DNA of 64,000 nt from DASUAS01 sp963809795 (GCA_963809795.1 CAWELN010000007.1:180288-244287), one strand, 5' to 3'; numbered from the stretch's first letter, positions 45,525 through 58,509 are shown. Made by a program: numbers and translations. The notes: generated by a model from the letters alone, not told the origin.

Positions 45525-47708
45525 CTAGCTGCTCTGGTTCACGAGGGGAACGTAGTTGCGGCACGGCTGACCGCGGAGCGTGTTGCACGCCGGCAGCCCG
45601 GTGCTCACGTCGACCCCGCCGACGACCGGCAGCACGACCTTCGACGGAGCGCTCGGCGAGCGCAGGATGGTGACGGTGCTCGGTCGCTTGATGGCGGCGA
45701 ACGCCCACTCCGGCCGGTTGCCGCCGGGCGGCTGCACCACGATGCGGATGCGCGAGCCGGCCCGGAACGCGTGGCCGAAGGGGTACAGCGGAACCCGCAC
45801 CAGGGTCGGCGAGCCCTTCGGCAACGGCGCCACGTCGGCCCGGGCGTGGGTCTGCACCGGGAGGAGCGCGGTGGACGCCGGCGCGTCGAGCGCCCGCTGG
45901 CTGGCGCGCAGCCAACCGCTCTGCACGTAGGTCTCCTTGCCGTCCGGACGCACCTCGCTGATCGTCACCTCGAAGTCGACGTCGGGGGTCGTGGCCCGCA
46001 CCCACAGGTCGACGCTGCCGGTGCCGACGAGCACGGTGTCGGCGGTGAGCGGCGCGGTGACGTACCCGACGGCCTTGCCGGCGGGGACCGGCTTCCAGCC
46101 GTACTCGGGGGTGAGGCCGTCGTCGATCGTCTTCATCGTGCGCGGAAATGCCGACGGGTCGTACGCGAACCGGTCCGCGGCCGCCGAGACGGGTGCCGAA
46201 TCGGTGAGCGTGCCGTCGTTGCCCAGGTACCACGTCCTCGCGGTGGTGCCCGGCAGCGGGAACGACGGCGCCGTCGCCGAGAACGCGGGCAACGCGACGT
46301 TCCCGGCCCCGACGTCGAACAGCACCCGCACCCTCGGCTCGGCTTCGTAGGCACGCAACGCCGACGCATAGTCGGGCTCGTTCGTGAAGCGGTCGGGTGC
46401 CAGCGACGCGCCCGGCCCGAACACTCGGGACAGGGCGATCGTGGCCAGCGCGCGGGCGGCCGGTGGGACCGACGGGATCCTCTTCGCCACGTAGAAGTCG
46501 AGGAACTCGATCCACTCCGAGAGCACCGCGGGCGCGAGCGAGTCCTGGTGCACGCCGTTCATCAGGGTGACCTTCATCGGGATGTCGGGCGAGAAGTTGC
46601 TGATCATGTTGGCGAAGTGGCTGCCGGTCTCCTGGTCCTGCCAGGCGCCGGCGAGGAACACCGGCACGTCGATGTCGTGGACGAACGACGCCGGCGCGAG
46701 CGCGTCGGTCGCCGCGCCGCGGCGGTAGGCGTTGGCCCGGATCTCGCGGAGCACGCCGGGAGCCTGCAGCCGGAGCGCCTGGTTGGCGCGGCACGTCTCG
46801 TCACCGGCCGCGATGCGCTTGCTCGCCCACCCCTGGCCGCCTCCCGAGCTGGTCGAGGGTCGGGCATCGGCCTGGCGGTCCTTCGCCCACCCGAGCGCGA
46901 AGCCGTTGTTGAAGATCCCCCCGGGATACAGCGTGGCGTAGGTGTCGTCGAGCACCGAGAGCGGCGTGATCGCGGCCAGGTGCGGAGGGCGCGTGTGCGC
47001 GACGAACAGCTGGGTGATGCCCGGGAACGAGATGCCCACCATGCCGACGGTGCCGTGGAGGACCCACGGCTGCGCGGCGATGGTCTCGACCACGTCGTAC
47101 CCGTCGAGCGACTGGAGCTCCTCGAAGTAGTCGTACGCGCCGCCGGAGCAGCCGGTGCCCCGCAGGTTCACGCCCACGGTGGCGAAGCCGAGCAGCTGCG
47201 CGATCCGCGACGCCGGTTGCGTCGCGTCCGGGTTCGACGGGTCGTACCCGGAGTACTCGACCACGGTGGGGTAGGGCCCCCCACCCGCGGGTCCGGGCAG
47301 CGTGATGTTGACCGACAGCTTGGTGCCGTCGCGCGTGGTCAGGTAGCCGTACCCCGGGCCGAGGTGTTGGCCCGTGTAGAGCGACTGCGGCGGCGTGTCG
47401 GTGGGGCTCGTCACCGTCACCGGCGCAGCCCGGGCGTTCCCGACGCTGACGACGTAGCCCGCGCCCGGGCCCACGTCGCGGAAGAGCACGCTGCCGGCGG
47501 CGTCGATCGGGCGCGACGCGACCTTCCGGCCGTCGGCCGCCCGGAGCACCGCGGTGGCGCCGGCCGAGGCTCCGGTGACCGCGACCTGCTCGACGCTCGG
47601 TTGCACCGTGAAGTCGGCGCGCGCGCCGGTGGCGGCCTCCGAGACGGGCGCGAGACCGGCGACCGCCACCGCGACGCAGCAGGTGACGAGCGCGAGCCGG
47701 CGGAACAC
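45525..47708 (-). CDS. Secreted CocE/Xaa-Pro peptidase S15-like hydrolase
   Basis: A protein of 727 residues with a signal peptide (LALVTCCVAVAVAGLAPVSE). The hydrolase core has GTVGMVGISFPGITQLFVAH as the nucleophile elbow (Ser), YDPSNPDATQP and GVNLRGTGCSGGAY. A C-terminal jelly-roll of the X-Pro dipeptidyl-peptidase type follows (SVDLWVRATTPDVDFEVTIS). There is an inserted low-complexity stretch (ARPSTSSGGGQG) within the core that looks like a repeat-derived addition. Substrates are prolyl peptides or esters. Confidence 0.85.
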   Translation of the reverse strand: MFRRLALVTCCVAVAVAGLAPVSEAATGARADFTVQPSVEQVAVTGASAGATAVLRAADGRKVASRPIDAAGSVLFRDVGPGAGYVVSVGNARAAPVTVTSPTDTPPQSLYTGQHLGPGYGYLTTRDGTKLSVNITLPGPAGGGPYPTVVEYSGYDPSNPDATQPASRIAQLLGFATVGVNLRGTGCSGGAYDYFEELQSLDGYDVVETIAAQPWVLHGTVGMVGISFPGITQLFVAHTRPPHLAAITPLSVLDDTYATLYPGGIFNNGFALGWAKDRQADARPSTSSGGGQGWASKRIAAGDETCRANQALRLQAPGVLREIRANAYRRGAATDALAPASFVHDIDVPVFLAGAWQDQETGSHFANMISNFSPDIPMKVTLMNGVHQDSLAPAVLSEWIEFLDFYVAKRIPSVPPAARALATIALSRVFGPGASLAPDRFTNEPDYASALRAYEAEPRVRVLFDVGAGNVALPAFSATAPSFPLPGTTARTWYLGNDGTLTDSAPVSAAADRFAYDPSAFPRTMKTIDDGLTPEYGWKPVPAGKAVGYVTAPLTADTVLVGTGSVDLWVRATTPDVDFEVTISEVRPDGKETYVQSGWLRASQRALDAPASTALLPVQTHARADVAPLPKGSPTLVRVPLYPFGHAFRAGSRIRIVVQPPGGNRPEWAFAAIKRPSTVTILRSPSAPSKVVLPVVGGVDVSTGLPACNTLRGQPCRNYVPLVNQSS

Positions 47709-47748
47709 GATGCGACGCTAATCGAGGGTTCCGTGGGACGATCGTCGC

Positions 47749-48550
47749 GTGACCAAGCTCACCAATGCACACGTCGTGATCACCGGGGGCTCGAGTGGGA
47801 TCGGCCTGGAGACCGCCCGCCTGGCCGTCGCGCGCGGCGCGCGCGTGTCGCTCATCGCGCGCGACGCCGGTCGGTTGGCCGCCGCCGCGGCCGACGTCGG
47901 TGCGGCGGTCACCGCACCGGCCGACGTCTCCGACGCCGACGCGCTCGGCGACGGCGTTGACCACGGCCACCGAGGCCAACGGGCCGTGCGACGTGCTCGT
48001 CACCTCCGCCGGCTCCTCCCATCCGGGGTACTTCGCGCGGCTCGACGACGCCGTCTTCCGCGAGCAGATGGACGTCGACTACTTCGGCACGCTGCACGCG
48101 GTGCGGGCCGTCGTGCCGTCGATGATCGAGCGCGGCCGCGGCCATCTGGTGACCATCTCGTCGACCGCCGGCCTCATCGGGGTGTTCGGGTACTCCGCGT
48201 ACGGTCCGGCGAAGTACGCGGTGCGCGGGCTGGCGGAGACGCTGCGGCCGGAGCTGGCGCCGCACGGGATCGTGGTCGCGTGCGTCTACCCGCCCGACAC
48301 GCGCACGCCGGGATTCGACGCCGAGAACGCGCTCAAGCCGGCCGAGACCGAGCGCATCTCCGCCGCGATCAAGCCCCGCGAGGCCGAGCACGTGGCCCGG
48401 GCGATCGTCGCCGGGATCGAGAAGGAGCGCCTCGTCATCACCGCCGACGTGCAGACCGCGGCCCTCGCCCGCGCTGCCGGCCTGCTCGGGCCGTACGTGC
48501 GCCGCACCATGGACCGCCAGATCCGCAAGGTCAGACGCGAGCAGAGCTGA
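47749..48550 (+). CDS. SDR, 3-dehydrosphinganine-reductase-like, one frameshift
   Basis: The N-terminus (VVITGGSSGIGLETARLAVA, ARGARVSLIARDAGRL) and the rest (NGPCDVLVTSAGSSHPGYFA, TISSTAGLIGVFGYSAYGPA with intact Y-x-x-x-K, GIVVACVYPPDTRTPGFDAE) are split by one extra base near 47,957. The long C-terminal VARAIVAGIEKERLVITADV part is the mark of the 3-ketodihydrosphingosine reductase branch. Total length minus one base is 267 codons. It lies just upstream of the 89-bp repeat and fumC. Confidence 0.8.
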
Positions 48551-48617
48551 AGCGGGGCGTCGCGGTACCGTCGTTGGCGGGGCCCGAGCGGCCCGGAAGC
48601 GACGAGAGCGGACAAGC

Positions 48618-48706
48618 GTGAGCGGAGTGGCCGCGAGCCGGGCATCCCGGCTCGCAGCGGAGCGGGGCCCGAGCGGCCCGGAGCGAAGCGACGAGAGCGG
48701 ACAAGC
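48618..48706. repeat. 89-bp start-codon-associated repeat, copy A
   Basis: A GC-rich 89-base unit that begins with GTGAGCGG and ends GAGCGGACAAGC directly before the ATGAGC of fumC. Its sequence can be aligned without gaps to the two units at 50625-50802 (15 differences). A partial copy precedes it (about 48577-48617). It holds a perfect 10-bp stem GCGAGCCGGG / CCCGGCTCGC (loop CAT) and a GGGCC / GGCCC stem with loop CGAGC. Each unit reads as a 29-codon mini-frame whose TGA overlaps the next ATG. Confidence 0.85.
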
Positions 48707-50098
<1,392 letters not shown>

Positions 50099-50124
50099 GG
50101 CGCCGAAGCGCGTAGGGTGTCGGC

Positions 50125-50614
50125 ATGAGCATCTACGACGCCAAGATCAACACCCTCGAGGGTCAGCCGGCCGACCTGTCGGAGTACAAGGGCAAGGCCC
50201 TCCTCGTGGTGAACGTCGCCTCCAAGTGCGGCCTCACGCCGCAGTACGAGGGCCTCGAGAACCTGCACGAGAAGTACGGCGCCCGCGGGTTCGAGGTGCT
50301 CGGCTTCCCGTGCAACCAGTTCATGGGCCAGGAGCCGGGCACCGCGGAGGAGATCCGCGACTTCTGCGACACCACCTACCACGTGCAGTTCCCGCTGTTC
50401 GAGAAGATCGACGTGAACGGGGCGAACCAGCACCCGCTGTTCGCCGAGCTGGAGCAGACGGCCGACGCCGACGGCGAGGCCGGCGACGTGAAGTGGAACT
50501 TCGAGAAGTTCCTGGTGGCGCCGGACGGCAAGGTCGTCGCTCGCTTCCGCCCACCGGTCACCCCCGAGGACCCCGCGCTGGTGCGACGCGATCGAGGCGC
50601 AGCTCCCCTCGTAG
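50125..50614 (+). CDS. Glutathione peroxidase family protein, frameshift at the C-terminus
   Basis: About 162 residues. NVASKCGLTPQYEGLENLHE holds the active-site Cys (TGC, not selenocysteine), GFPCNQFMGQEPG the glutamine loop, and WNFEKFLVAPDG the tryptophan motif. One extra base near 50,582 (GTGCGACGCG) changes the frame; dropping it gives DAIEAQLPS and a stop at 50612-50614. Bacterial members use thioredoxin or a thiol such as mycothiol to reduce peroxides. Two copies of an 89-bp repeat follow. Confidence 0.9.
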
Positions 50615-50624
50615 GGCGAACCCG

Positions 50625-50802
50625 ATGAGCGGAGCGGCCGCGAGCCGGGTATCCCGACGAGCAGCGCAGCGGGGGCCGAGCGCCCCGGTGCGTAGCACCG
50701 AGAGCGGGCAGGCATGAGCGGAGCGGCCGCGAGCCGGGTATCCCGACGAGCAGCGCAGCGGGGGCCGAGCGCCCCGGTGCGTAGCACCGAGAGCGGGCAG
50801 GC
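50625..50802. repeat. 89-bp start-codon-associated repeat, two tandem copies (B)
   Basis: Two identical units, 50625-50713 and 50714-50802, each beginning ATGAGCGGAG and ending GAGCGGGCAGGC, directly before the ATG of the epimerase at 50803. A GGGGC / GCCCC stem with loop CGAGC and a CGGTGC / GCACCG stem are visible. Compared with copy A at 48618 the inner base pair of the first of these stems has changed from C-G to G-C on both sides. Confidence 0.9.
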
Positions 50803-51783
50803 ATGAGCCGCGTCTTCCTCACCGGCGCGACGGGGATGATCGGCTCCAACATCGCCGAGCAGCTCGTCGAGCAGGGCGACACCGTCTGCGCCCTGGTCCG
50901 TGAGGGCAGCGAGACCGGCCCGCTCGAGGCGTTCGGCGTCGAGGTCGTGCGGGGCGACATCACCGACGCCGACGCGGTGCTCCGCGCCGCCGACGGCTGC
51001 GAGTACGTGGTCCACTCGGCCGCGGTGCTGGGCGGCCAGACGCAGGTCGCGGGCGAGCACGAGGCGGTCAACGTGGTGGGCACCGGTCTCGTGCTCGACG
51101 CCGCGGCCAAGGTCGGCGCCACCCGGGTGGTGCAGCTCAGCACCACCACCTTCTTCGACGCCCAGCGTGCGCCGCTCACCGAGCACTCGCCGCTCGACCC
51201 GGCACCGAGCGACGATCCGTACACGGTCACCAAGCGCGCCGCCTATCTCGATGCCATGCGCCGGGTCGACGCCGGCCAGGACATCTGCATCGTGATCTCG
51301 GGGGGCGCCTACGGCCGCTCCCCCCTGCCCGAGCGCTCGATGGTGGCCCCCAGCTACAACGCCCGCATCGCGCTCGCGCTCCGGGGCGACATCACCGAGT
51401 ACGTCGGGTTCCCGATCCCGTGGGTCGACGCGGGCGACGTCGCCCACGCCTCGGTCGTCGCCACCCGCAAGGGGGTGGCGGGGGAGCGGTACCTGGCGTT
51501 CGGGCGCCCCGGCGACGTCGGCGGGGTGCCGTACTTCTGCAACGCGGCGCTGGAGATCGCCGGCTCGCCCCACCGGGTGACCGAGGTGGCGGTGGAGGAG
51601 CTCGACGACCCCGAGGTGGCGGCCCGCTTCGGTCCCAGCCTGGTGGCGCTGGCCCGGAAGCACTTCCCGACGCCGTTCTTCGTGAACGACCAGACCGTCG
51701 AGCGCCTCGGCTACGCGCCGGTCACCCTCCACCAGGGGCTCGAGCGCACCATCCCCTGGATGCGCGAGCACGACCTGCTCTGA
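50803..51783 (+). CDS. NAD-dependent epimerase/dehydratase family protein
   Basis: A protein of 326 residues: VFLTGATGMIGSNIAEQLVE glycine motif, VRGDITDADAVLRAADGCEY, NVVGTGLVLDAAAKVGATRV and catalytic YTVTKRAAYL (Y-x-x-x-K). It resembles extended SDRs such as dihydroflavonol reductase-like or sugar epimerases. The ATG at 50803 is the last element of the tandem 89-bp repeats. It ends 150 bases before lon. Confidence 0.85.
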   Translation: MSRVFLTGATGMIGSNIAEQLVEQGDTVCALVREGSETGPLEAFGVEVVRGDITDADAVLRAADGCEYVVHSAAVLGGQTQVAGEHEAVNVVGTGLVLDAAAKVGATRVVQLSTTTFFDAQRAPLTEHSPLDPAPSDDPYTVTKRAAYLDAMRRVDAGQDICIVISGGAYGRSPLPERSMVAPSYNARIALALRGDITEYVGFPIPWVDAGDVAHASVVATRKGVAGERYLAFGRPGDVGGVPYFCNAALEIAGSPHRVTEVAVEELDDPEVAARFGPSLVALARKHFPTPFFVNDQTVERLGYAPVTLHQGLERTIPWMREHDLL

Positions 51784-51900
51784 CCGGCGCGAAGCGTCGC
51801 CAGCCCGCCCGAACGCACGCGAATTTCGTCGCATGGGGTGAAAAACGCGACCTTTTGACTCGGGAATGGACGCGGCCCACGGACGGTTGTGGCTCTCACG

Positions 51901-51920
51901 TAATGGTGTAATCACCCATT
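51901..51920. promoter_or_regulatory. Inverted repeat in the lon promoter region
   Basis: The AT-richer leader of lon carries AATGGTGTAATCACCCATT, with GGTG-TAAT-CACC as the perfect core and one extra C on the right arm. It ends 11 bases before the lon ATG. A TTGACT box at 51855-51860 could belong to the promoter, but no matching -10 is seen. I cannot assign a regulator; it matches neither the HspR nor the ClgR consensus. Confidence 0.4.
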
Positions 51921-51931
51921 GGAGAACCCCG

Positions 51932-54301
<2,370 letters not shown>

Positions 54302-54339
54302 CGGCACATCGAGACGAGACCCCACCCCACCCGGCCCCC

Positions 54340-54387
54340 TGATCATGCGCGGTTCTGACCGCATGCGGTGGATTCCGCGCATGATCA
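54340..54387. repeat. 48-bp symmetric cruciform sequence
   Basis: Outer arms of 13 bases, TGATCATGCGCGG (54340-54352) and CCGCGCATGATCA (54375-54387), frame an inner palindrome ACCGCATGCGGT (54358-54369), with five unpaired bases on each side (TTCTG and GGATT). The whole is centred and symmetric. It lies 39 bases after lon and 40 before the MOSC gene, both on the plus strand. It may act as a terminator or as a site bound by a dimer, or it may be a repeat family member. Confidence 0.8.
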
Positions 54388-54427
54388 CCGGGTCGGGCCG
54401 GGGTCGGCGTCGCTAAGTTCGGGGACC

Positions 54428-55132
54428 GTGCAGGTCGTCGAGCTGTGGCGCTTCCCGGTCAAGTCGTTCCAGGGTGAGCAGCTCGACCTGGCCGAGATCG
54501 GTCCCGACGGAATCGTCGGTGACCGCGCGTACGCGCTGTTCGACCTCGACACCGGCTTCGGGCTGACCGCCCGGCGGGTGCCCGAGCTCCTGTTGGCGTC
54601 GGCCCGACTGGTCGACGGCGACCTGGTGGTGACGCTGCCCGACGGCACCGAGAGCACCGACGACCGCGTGTTGTCGGACTGGCTCGGCCGGCGAGTGGCG
54701 CTGTGCCGCGCCGGCCTCATCGACGCGCCGTACTACGAGAACCCACTCGACTTCGAACGTGACCAGGACTGGATCGTGTTCGAGGGTCCCGCGGGCGCGT
54801 TCCACGACTCGCGCCGCACCCGGGTGTCGCTGGTGTCGACGGGCACGCTCGGTGACTGGGACCGGCGCCGTTTCCGCGCCAACGTCGTGCTCGACGGCGA
54901 GGGCGAGGACGACTGGGTGGGCTCCACGATCGCCCTGGGTGACGCGCGACTCGACGTGGGCAAGCGCATCGACCGCTGCGTGATGACGACGCGGCCACAG
55001 CCCGGCGGCATCGAGCGCGACCTCGACGTGCTCCGGTCCATCCACCGGACGCGGGACGGATGCCTGGCGGTGGGCGCGCTGGTCGCGACGCCCGGCCGCG
55101 TGCAGGTGGGCGACGTGGTCGCGGTGCACTAG
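54428..55132 (+). CDS. MOSC domain-containing protein
   Basis: A protein of 234 residues with the MOSC_N strand VELWRFPVKSFQGEQLDLAE, DGIVGDRAYALFD and the C-terminal MOSC core (FRANVVLDGEGEDDWVGSTI, IDRCVMTTRPQPGGIERDLD). MOSC proteins carry sulfur or molybdenum cofactor; a cysteine is present in DRCVMTT. The start is GTG at 54428. No Moco biosynthesis genes are near. Confidence 0.85.
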   Translation: MQVVELWRFPVKSFQGEQLDLAEIGPDGIVGDRAYALFDLDTGFGLTARRVPELLLASARLVDGDLVVTLPDGTESTDDRVLSDWLGRRVALCRAGLIDAPYYENPLDFERDQDWIVFEGPAGAFHDSRRTRVSLVSTGTLGDWDRRRFRANVVLDGEGEDDWVGSTIALGDARLDVGKRIDRCVMTTRPQPGGIERDLDVLRSIHRTRDGCLAVGALVATPGRVQVGDVVAVH

Positions 55133-55148
55133 CAGCTACGTTCCCCGC

Positions 55149-56801
55149 ATGCCGGTGCCCTCCCGTCCGAACGTGCTCTTCGTGATGACCGACGAGGAGC
55201 GGTACCCGCCGCCCTACGAGGCGGAGGCGCTGGCCGAGTTCCGTCGCACGCAGCTCCCCGCCCGCGAGCGCCTGCGCGCGCAGAGCCGCGAGCTGCACCG
55301 CCACTACGCGGGCGCCACGGCGTGTTCGCCGAGCCGGACCACGCTGTTCACCGGCCAGTACCCGTCGCTGCACGGGGTCACCGACACCGACGGCCTCACC
55401 AAGGCGGCCACCGACCCGGCCATGCACTTCCTCGATCCCGACACCGTGCCGACGATGGGGGACTGGTTCCGCGCCGCCGGTTACCGCACCCACTACCGGG
55501 GCAAGTGGCACGTCTCGCACCCCGACCTGGTGGTGCCCGGCACCCACCAGAGCCTGCGGGCGAACGACGTCGACGGGGTCGTCGACCCCGCCGCGGTCGA
55601 CGCCTACCGGCGCGCCGATCGGCTCGACCAGTTCGGGTTCTCGGGGTGGATCGGGCGCGAGCCGCACGGTGCCGACAAGGCCGACTGCGGATTCGTGCGC
55701 GACGGCGTGTTCGCCGAACAGGTGGTCGACCTGTTCGCCGAGCTGGCGGCGGCCGACGACGACGCGCCCTGGCTGGCGGTGGCGTCGTTCGTGAACCCCC
55801 ACGACATCGGGTTCAGCGGATTCGGGTGGAACGTGCTCGGGTTCCCGCCCGTGCCGGAGTCGATCCCCGACATCCCCGAGGCGCCGTCGCAGTCGGACTC
55901 GTTCGCGGGCCGTCCCGACTGCCAACGTGAGTTCCGTGAGGTGTGGCCCAAGCTCCTGTACCCGCAGGACACCGACCTCACGTACCGGCGCCTGTACCAC
56001 TACCTGCACGTGCTCGTCGACGCCGCGATCATGCGGATCCTCGACGAGCTGCACGCGCGCCGCCTCGCCGACGACACCATCATCGTGTTCACGTCCGACC
56101 ACGGCGACCTGCTCGGTGCGCACGGTGGGTTGCTGCAGAAGTGGCACAACGCGTTCGACGAGGCCATTCGTGTACCGCTGCTCGTGTCCGGCCCGGACAT
56201 CGACCCGGGTGCCGGTGGGGTCGAGATCGCGACCAGCCACGTCGACCTCGTGCCGACGTTGCTGGGGCTGGCCGGCGTCGACGTCGCGGCCGCGGCCGCG
56301 GCGGTGGCCCGTCACCACGTGGAGACGCAGCCGCTGCCCGGTCGCGACCTCGGCCCGCTGCTCACCGGCACCGCAACCGCGGACGCGGTCGACGCGCCCG
56401 TGTACTTCATGACCGAGGACCAGATCAGCCGGGGCCTGCGCATGACCAACCGGTTCACGGGCGAGGCGTTCGAGCCGGTGGGTGAGCCGGACAAGGTCGA
56501 GTCGGTGATCACGCGCCTGCCCACGGGGCGCGACGGCGCGCTCGAGCTCTGGAAGCTGAATCACTACTACGAGCGGCTGCCCGAGTGGCAGGAGTTGCGC
56601 GGCATCCCGGCCGACCCGTTCGCGCCGCCGCCGGTGGACGCGCAGTGGGAGCTGCACAACCTCAGCACCGACCCCGAGGAGCGCACCAACGTCGCCACCG
56701 ACGCCGCCGCGACCGCGATCCGGGCGCAGTTGGAGACGCTGCTCGAGCGCACCCGCGACGAGATGCGGCGCACACCGCAGCACGTGAACGCCCCGGCCTG
56801 A
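55149..56801 (+). CDS. Sulfatase family protein
   Basis: A protein of 550 residues: VLFVMTDEERYPPPYEAEAL at the start (metal Asp), ATACSPSRTTLFTGQYPSLH (C-x-P-x-R, the formylglycine-forming motif), HYRGKWHVSHPDL and SDHGDLLGAHGGLLQKWHNA. It should hydrolyse sulfate esters or phosphonates once matured by a formylglycine-generating enzyme, which is not seen in this window. No signal peptide, so it is probably cytosolic. It follows the MOSC gene by 16 bases. Confidence 0.9.
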   Translation: MPVPSRPNVLFVMTDEERYPPPYEAEALAEFRRTQLPARERLRAQSRELHRHYAGATACSPSRTTLFTGQYPSLHGVTDTDGLTKAATDPAMHFLDPDTVPTMGDWFRAAGYRTHYRGKWHVSHPDLVVPGTHQSLRANDVDGVVDPAAVDAYRRADRLDQFGFSGWIGREPHGADKADCGFVRDGVFAEQVVDLFAELAAADDDAPWLAVASFVNPHDIGFSGFGWNVLGFPPVPESIPDIPEAPSQSDSFAGRPDCQREFREVWPKLLYPQDTDLTYRRLYHYLHVLVDAAIMRILDELHARRLADDTIIVFTSDHGDLLGAHGGLLQKWHNAFDEAIRVPLLVSGPDIDPGAGGVEIATSHVDLVPTLLGLAGVDVAAAAAAVARHHVETQPLPGRDLGPLLTGTATADAVDAPVYFMTEDQISRGLRMTNRFTGEAFEPVGEPDKVESVITRLPTGRDGALELWKLNHYYERLPEWQELRGIPADPFAPPPVDAQWELHNLSTDPEERTNVATDAAATAIRAQLETLLERTRDEMRRTPQHVNAPA

Positions 56802-56842
56802 CGCGCGCACGAACCCGCGGCGCCGGGTGCCACCATGAACCG

Positions 56843-58024
56843 GTGCAGGCGCGGGTGAGGGCGACGGTGATCGTGATGGCGATCGTGATGGCGATCGTGA
56901 CGGCCGTCGCGCTGCTGCCGGCGTCGCCCGCGCTCGGCGCGGTCGCGGCCGACGACGTCGACGCGCCGCCGTCCCCGCTCCCGGCCGCCGCCCCGGGCAC
57001 GCTGATCCGGGCGGAGCCGATCGGGGCACCGGCCGGGGCCCGGGCGTGGCGCATCCTCTACCACTCGCGCGCGCTCGACGGCCGCGACGTGGCCGAATCG
57101 GGGCTGGTCGTGGCGCCCACCGGCCCCGCGCCCCCCGGCGGCCGGCCGGTGATGAGCTGGGCGCACGGCACGAGCGGGCTGGCCGACACCTGCGCGCCGT
57201 CGCGTGCGGCCGACGCCGCGAGCGCGGTGCCGTACGTCGCCGACCTCCTCGCGCGCGGCTACGTGGTCGCCGCCGCCGACTACGAGGGTCTCGGCACCCC
57301 CGGCCCCCACCCGTACCTGGTCGGGCCGAGTGAAGGTCGCAGCGTGCTCGACGCCGCGCGCGCCGCACGGCACGTCGACGGCGCGGGCGCCGGCCGCACC
57401 GTCGTGGTCGCCGGGCACTCACAAGGCGGGCAGGCGGCGGTGTTCGCCGGCGAGCTCGCCCGCCGGTACGCGCCCGACCTCGACGTGCGGGGCGCGGCCG
57501 CGCTCGCACCGGCCGAGGCGGACCGCCTGTTGAGCGCGACCGAGACCCGGCCCGACATGCAGGGCTTCGTGGCCATGGCCGCGGAAGGTCTCCGCGCCGC
57601 GTTCCCGAAGGCCGATGTCGACGCGGTCCTGACCCCGGGAGCGGTCACCACACTGCGCGAGCTCGACGGCACCGCCTGCGTGTTCGCCACCCTGGCCGGG
57701 TTCCGCGACCGGGGCATCACCGCCCTGCGCGCCGATCCGAATTCGGTACCGTCGGTGCGGGCCGCGCTGCGTCGGAGCGTCCCGGCCCGGACGCGGACGA
57801 CCGTGCCGCTCGCGGTCTACCAGGGCGGGCAGGACCAGCTGGTGCTCCCGGATGCCACGGCCGCCTTCGTCGCCCGCGCGTGCGCGCGCGGGGACCGCGT
57901 CGCCGCGCGCGTGTTCCCCGACGCGGACCACGGCGGCGTGCTGGAAGTGGCGGCGCCGGCGCTGCTCCAGTGGCTCGACGACCGGGTCGCCGGCGTGCCG
58001 GCACCGTCGACCTGCCGTGGCTAA
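56843..58024 (+). CDS. Secreted lipase (LIP family) alpha/beta hydrolase
   Basis: A protein of 393 residues. The N-terminus has a signal peptide whose core is a tandem repeat (VIVMAIVMAIVTAVALLPAS). The hydrolase core shows VVVAGHSQGGQAAVFAGELA (nucleophile Ser), YEGLGTPGPHPYLVGPSEGR and the late DADHGGVLEVAAPALLQWL histidine. This matches the secretory lipase family. GTG start at 56843; an ATG at 56834 is out of frame. The stop overlaps the stop of the MOSC gene on the other strand. Confidence 0.85.
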   Translation: MQARVRATVIVMAIVMAIVTAVALLPASPALGAVAADDVDAPPSPLPAAAPGTLIRAEPIGAPAGARAWRILYHSRALDGRDVAESGLVVAPTGPAPPGGRPVMSWAHGTSGLADTCAPSRAADAASAVPYVADLLARGYVVAAADYEGLGTPGPHPYLVGPSEGRSVLDAARAARHVDGAGAGRTVVVAGHSQGGQAAVFAGELARRYAPDLDVRGAAALAPAEADRLLSATETRPDMQGFVAMAAEGLRAAFPKADVDAVLTPGAVTTLRELDGTACVFATLAGFRDRGITALRADPNSVPSVRAALRRSVPARTRTTVPLAVYQGGQDQLVLPDATAAFVARACARGDRVAARVFPDADHGGVLEVAAPALLQWLDDRVAGVPAPSTCRG

Positions 58025-58509
58025 GCGCCCGGTTCGATCACGTCACCGACGCGGAGCTCGCCGTCGTCGAGCAGCTCCGCGCGTAGACCGCCACGATCCA
58101 CCAGCGCCTCGCGCAGACCCGGCAGCCTGGTGAGCTGCTCGAGGTACGCGCACGGCTCCGCCAACCGCAGGCCGCGCAGCCGGACTGCACCGATGCGGAA
58201 CCTGCGCCCGACGAGCTGGTTGAGCGGCACGCCCTCGGTCACGAGGTTGCGCCGGGTGTCGGCCTCGGTGAGGTCGAGGCCGTCGGCCCGGACCGCGTCG
58301 ACTGCTTCGCGCTCGACCAGCGTCACGTCACGCGGGCCACGCCCACTCGCCGAGTAGGTACCGGTCCCGAGCGCGTACCGGTCGCCGGCGAGGCCGACCC
58401 CCGCCTGGGCCGCGACGGTGGCGCACGCGGTCATCGGCGCGCCCGCGTCACCGACCACGTAGATGCCGACCAGTCGACCGCGGAACACCGGCGCGCCCGG
58501 ATCGCTCAC
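58021..58509 (-). CDS. MOSC domain-containing protein
   Basis: A protein of 162 residues with the MOSC pattern AGVGLAGDRYALGTGTYSAS, RDVTLVEREAVDAVRADGLD, DTRRNLVTEGVPLNQLVGRR and LAEPCAYLEQLT (conserved Cys). The GTG start at 58509 overlaps the stop of the ABC ATPase gene by four bases, so it is co-translated with that gene. It is the second MOSC protein within 4 kb. Confidence 0.85.
   Translation of the reverse strand: MSDPGAPVFRGRLVGIYVVGDAGAPMTACATVAAQAGVGLAGDRYALGTGTYSASGRGPRDVTLVEREAVDAVRADGLDLTEADTRRNLVTEGVPLNQLVGRRFRIGAVRLRGLRLAEPCAYLEQLTRLPGLREALVDRGGLRAELLDDGELRVGDVIEPGA

Noticed and set aside
48618..48706. The 29-codon frame inside the 89-bp repeat as a real peptide gene
   Set aside because: Differences between copies are not biased to third codon positions (3, 6 and 6 at positions 1, 2 and 3), so a conserved peptide is not supported.
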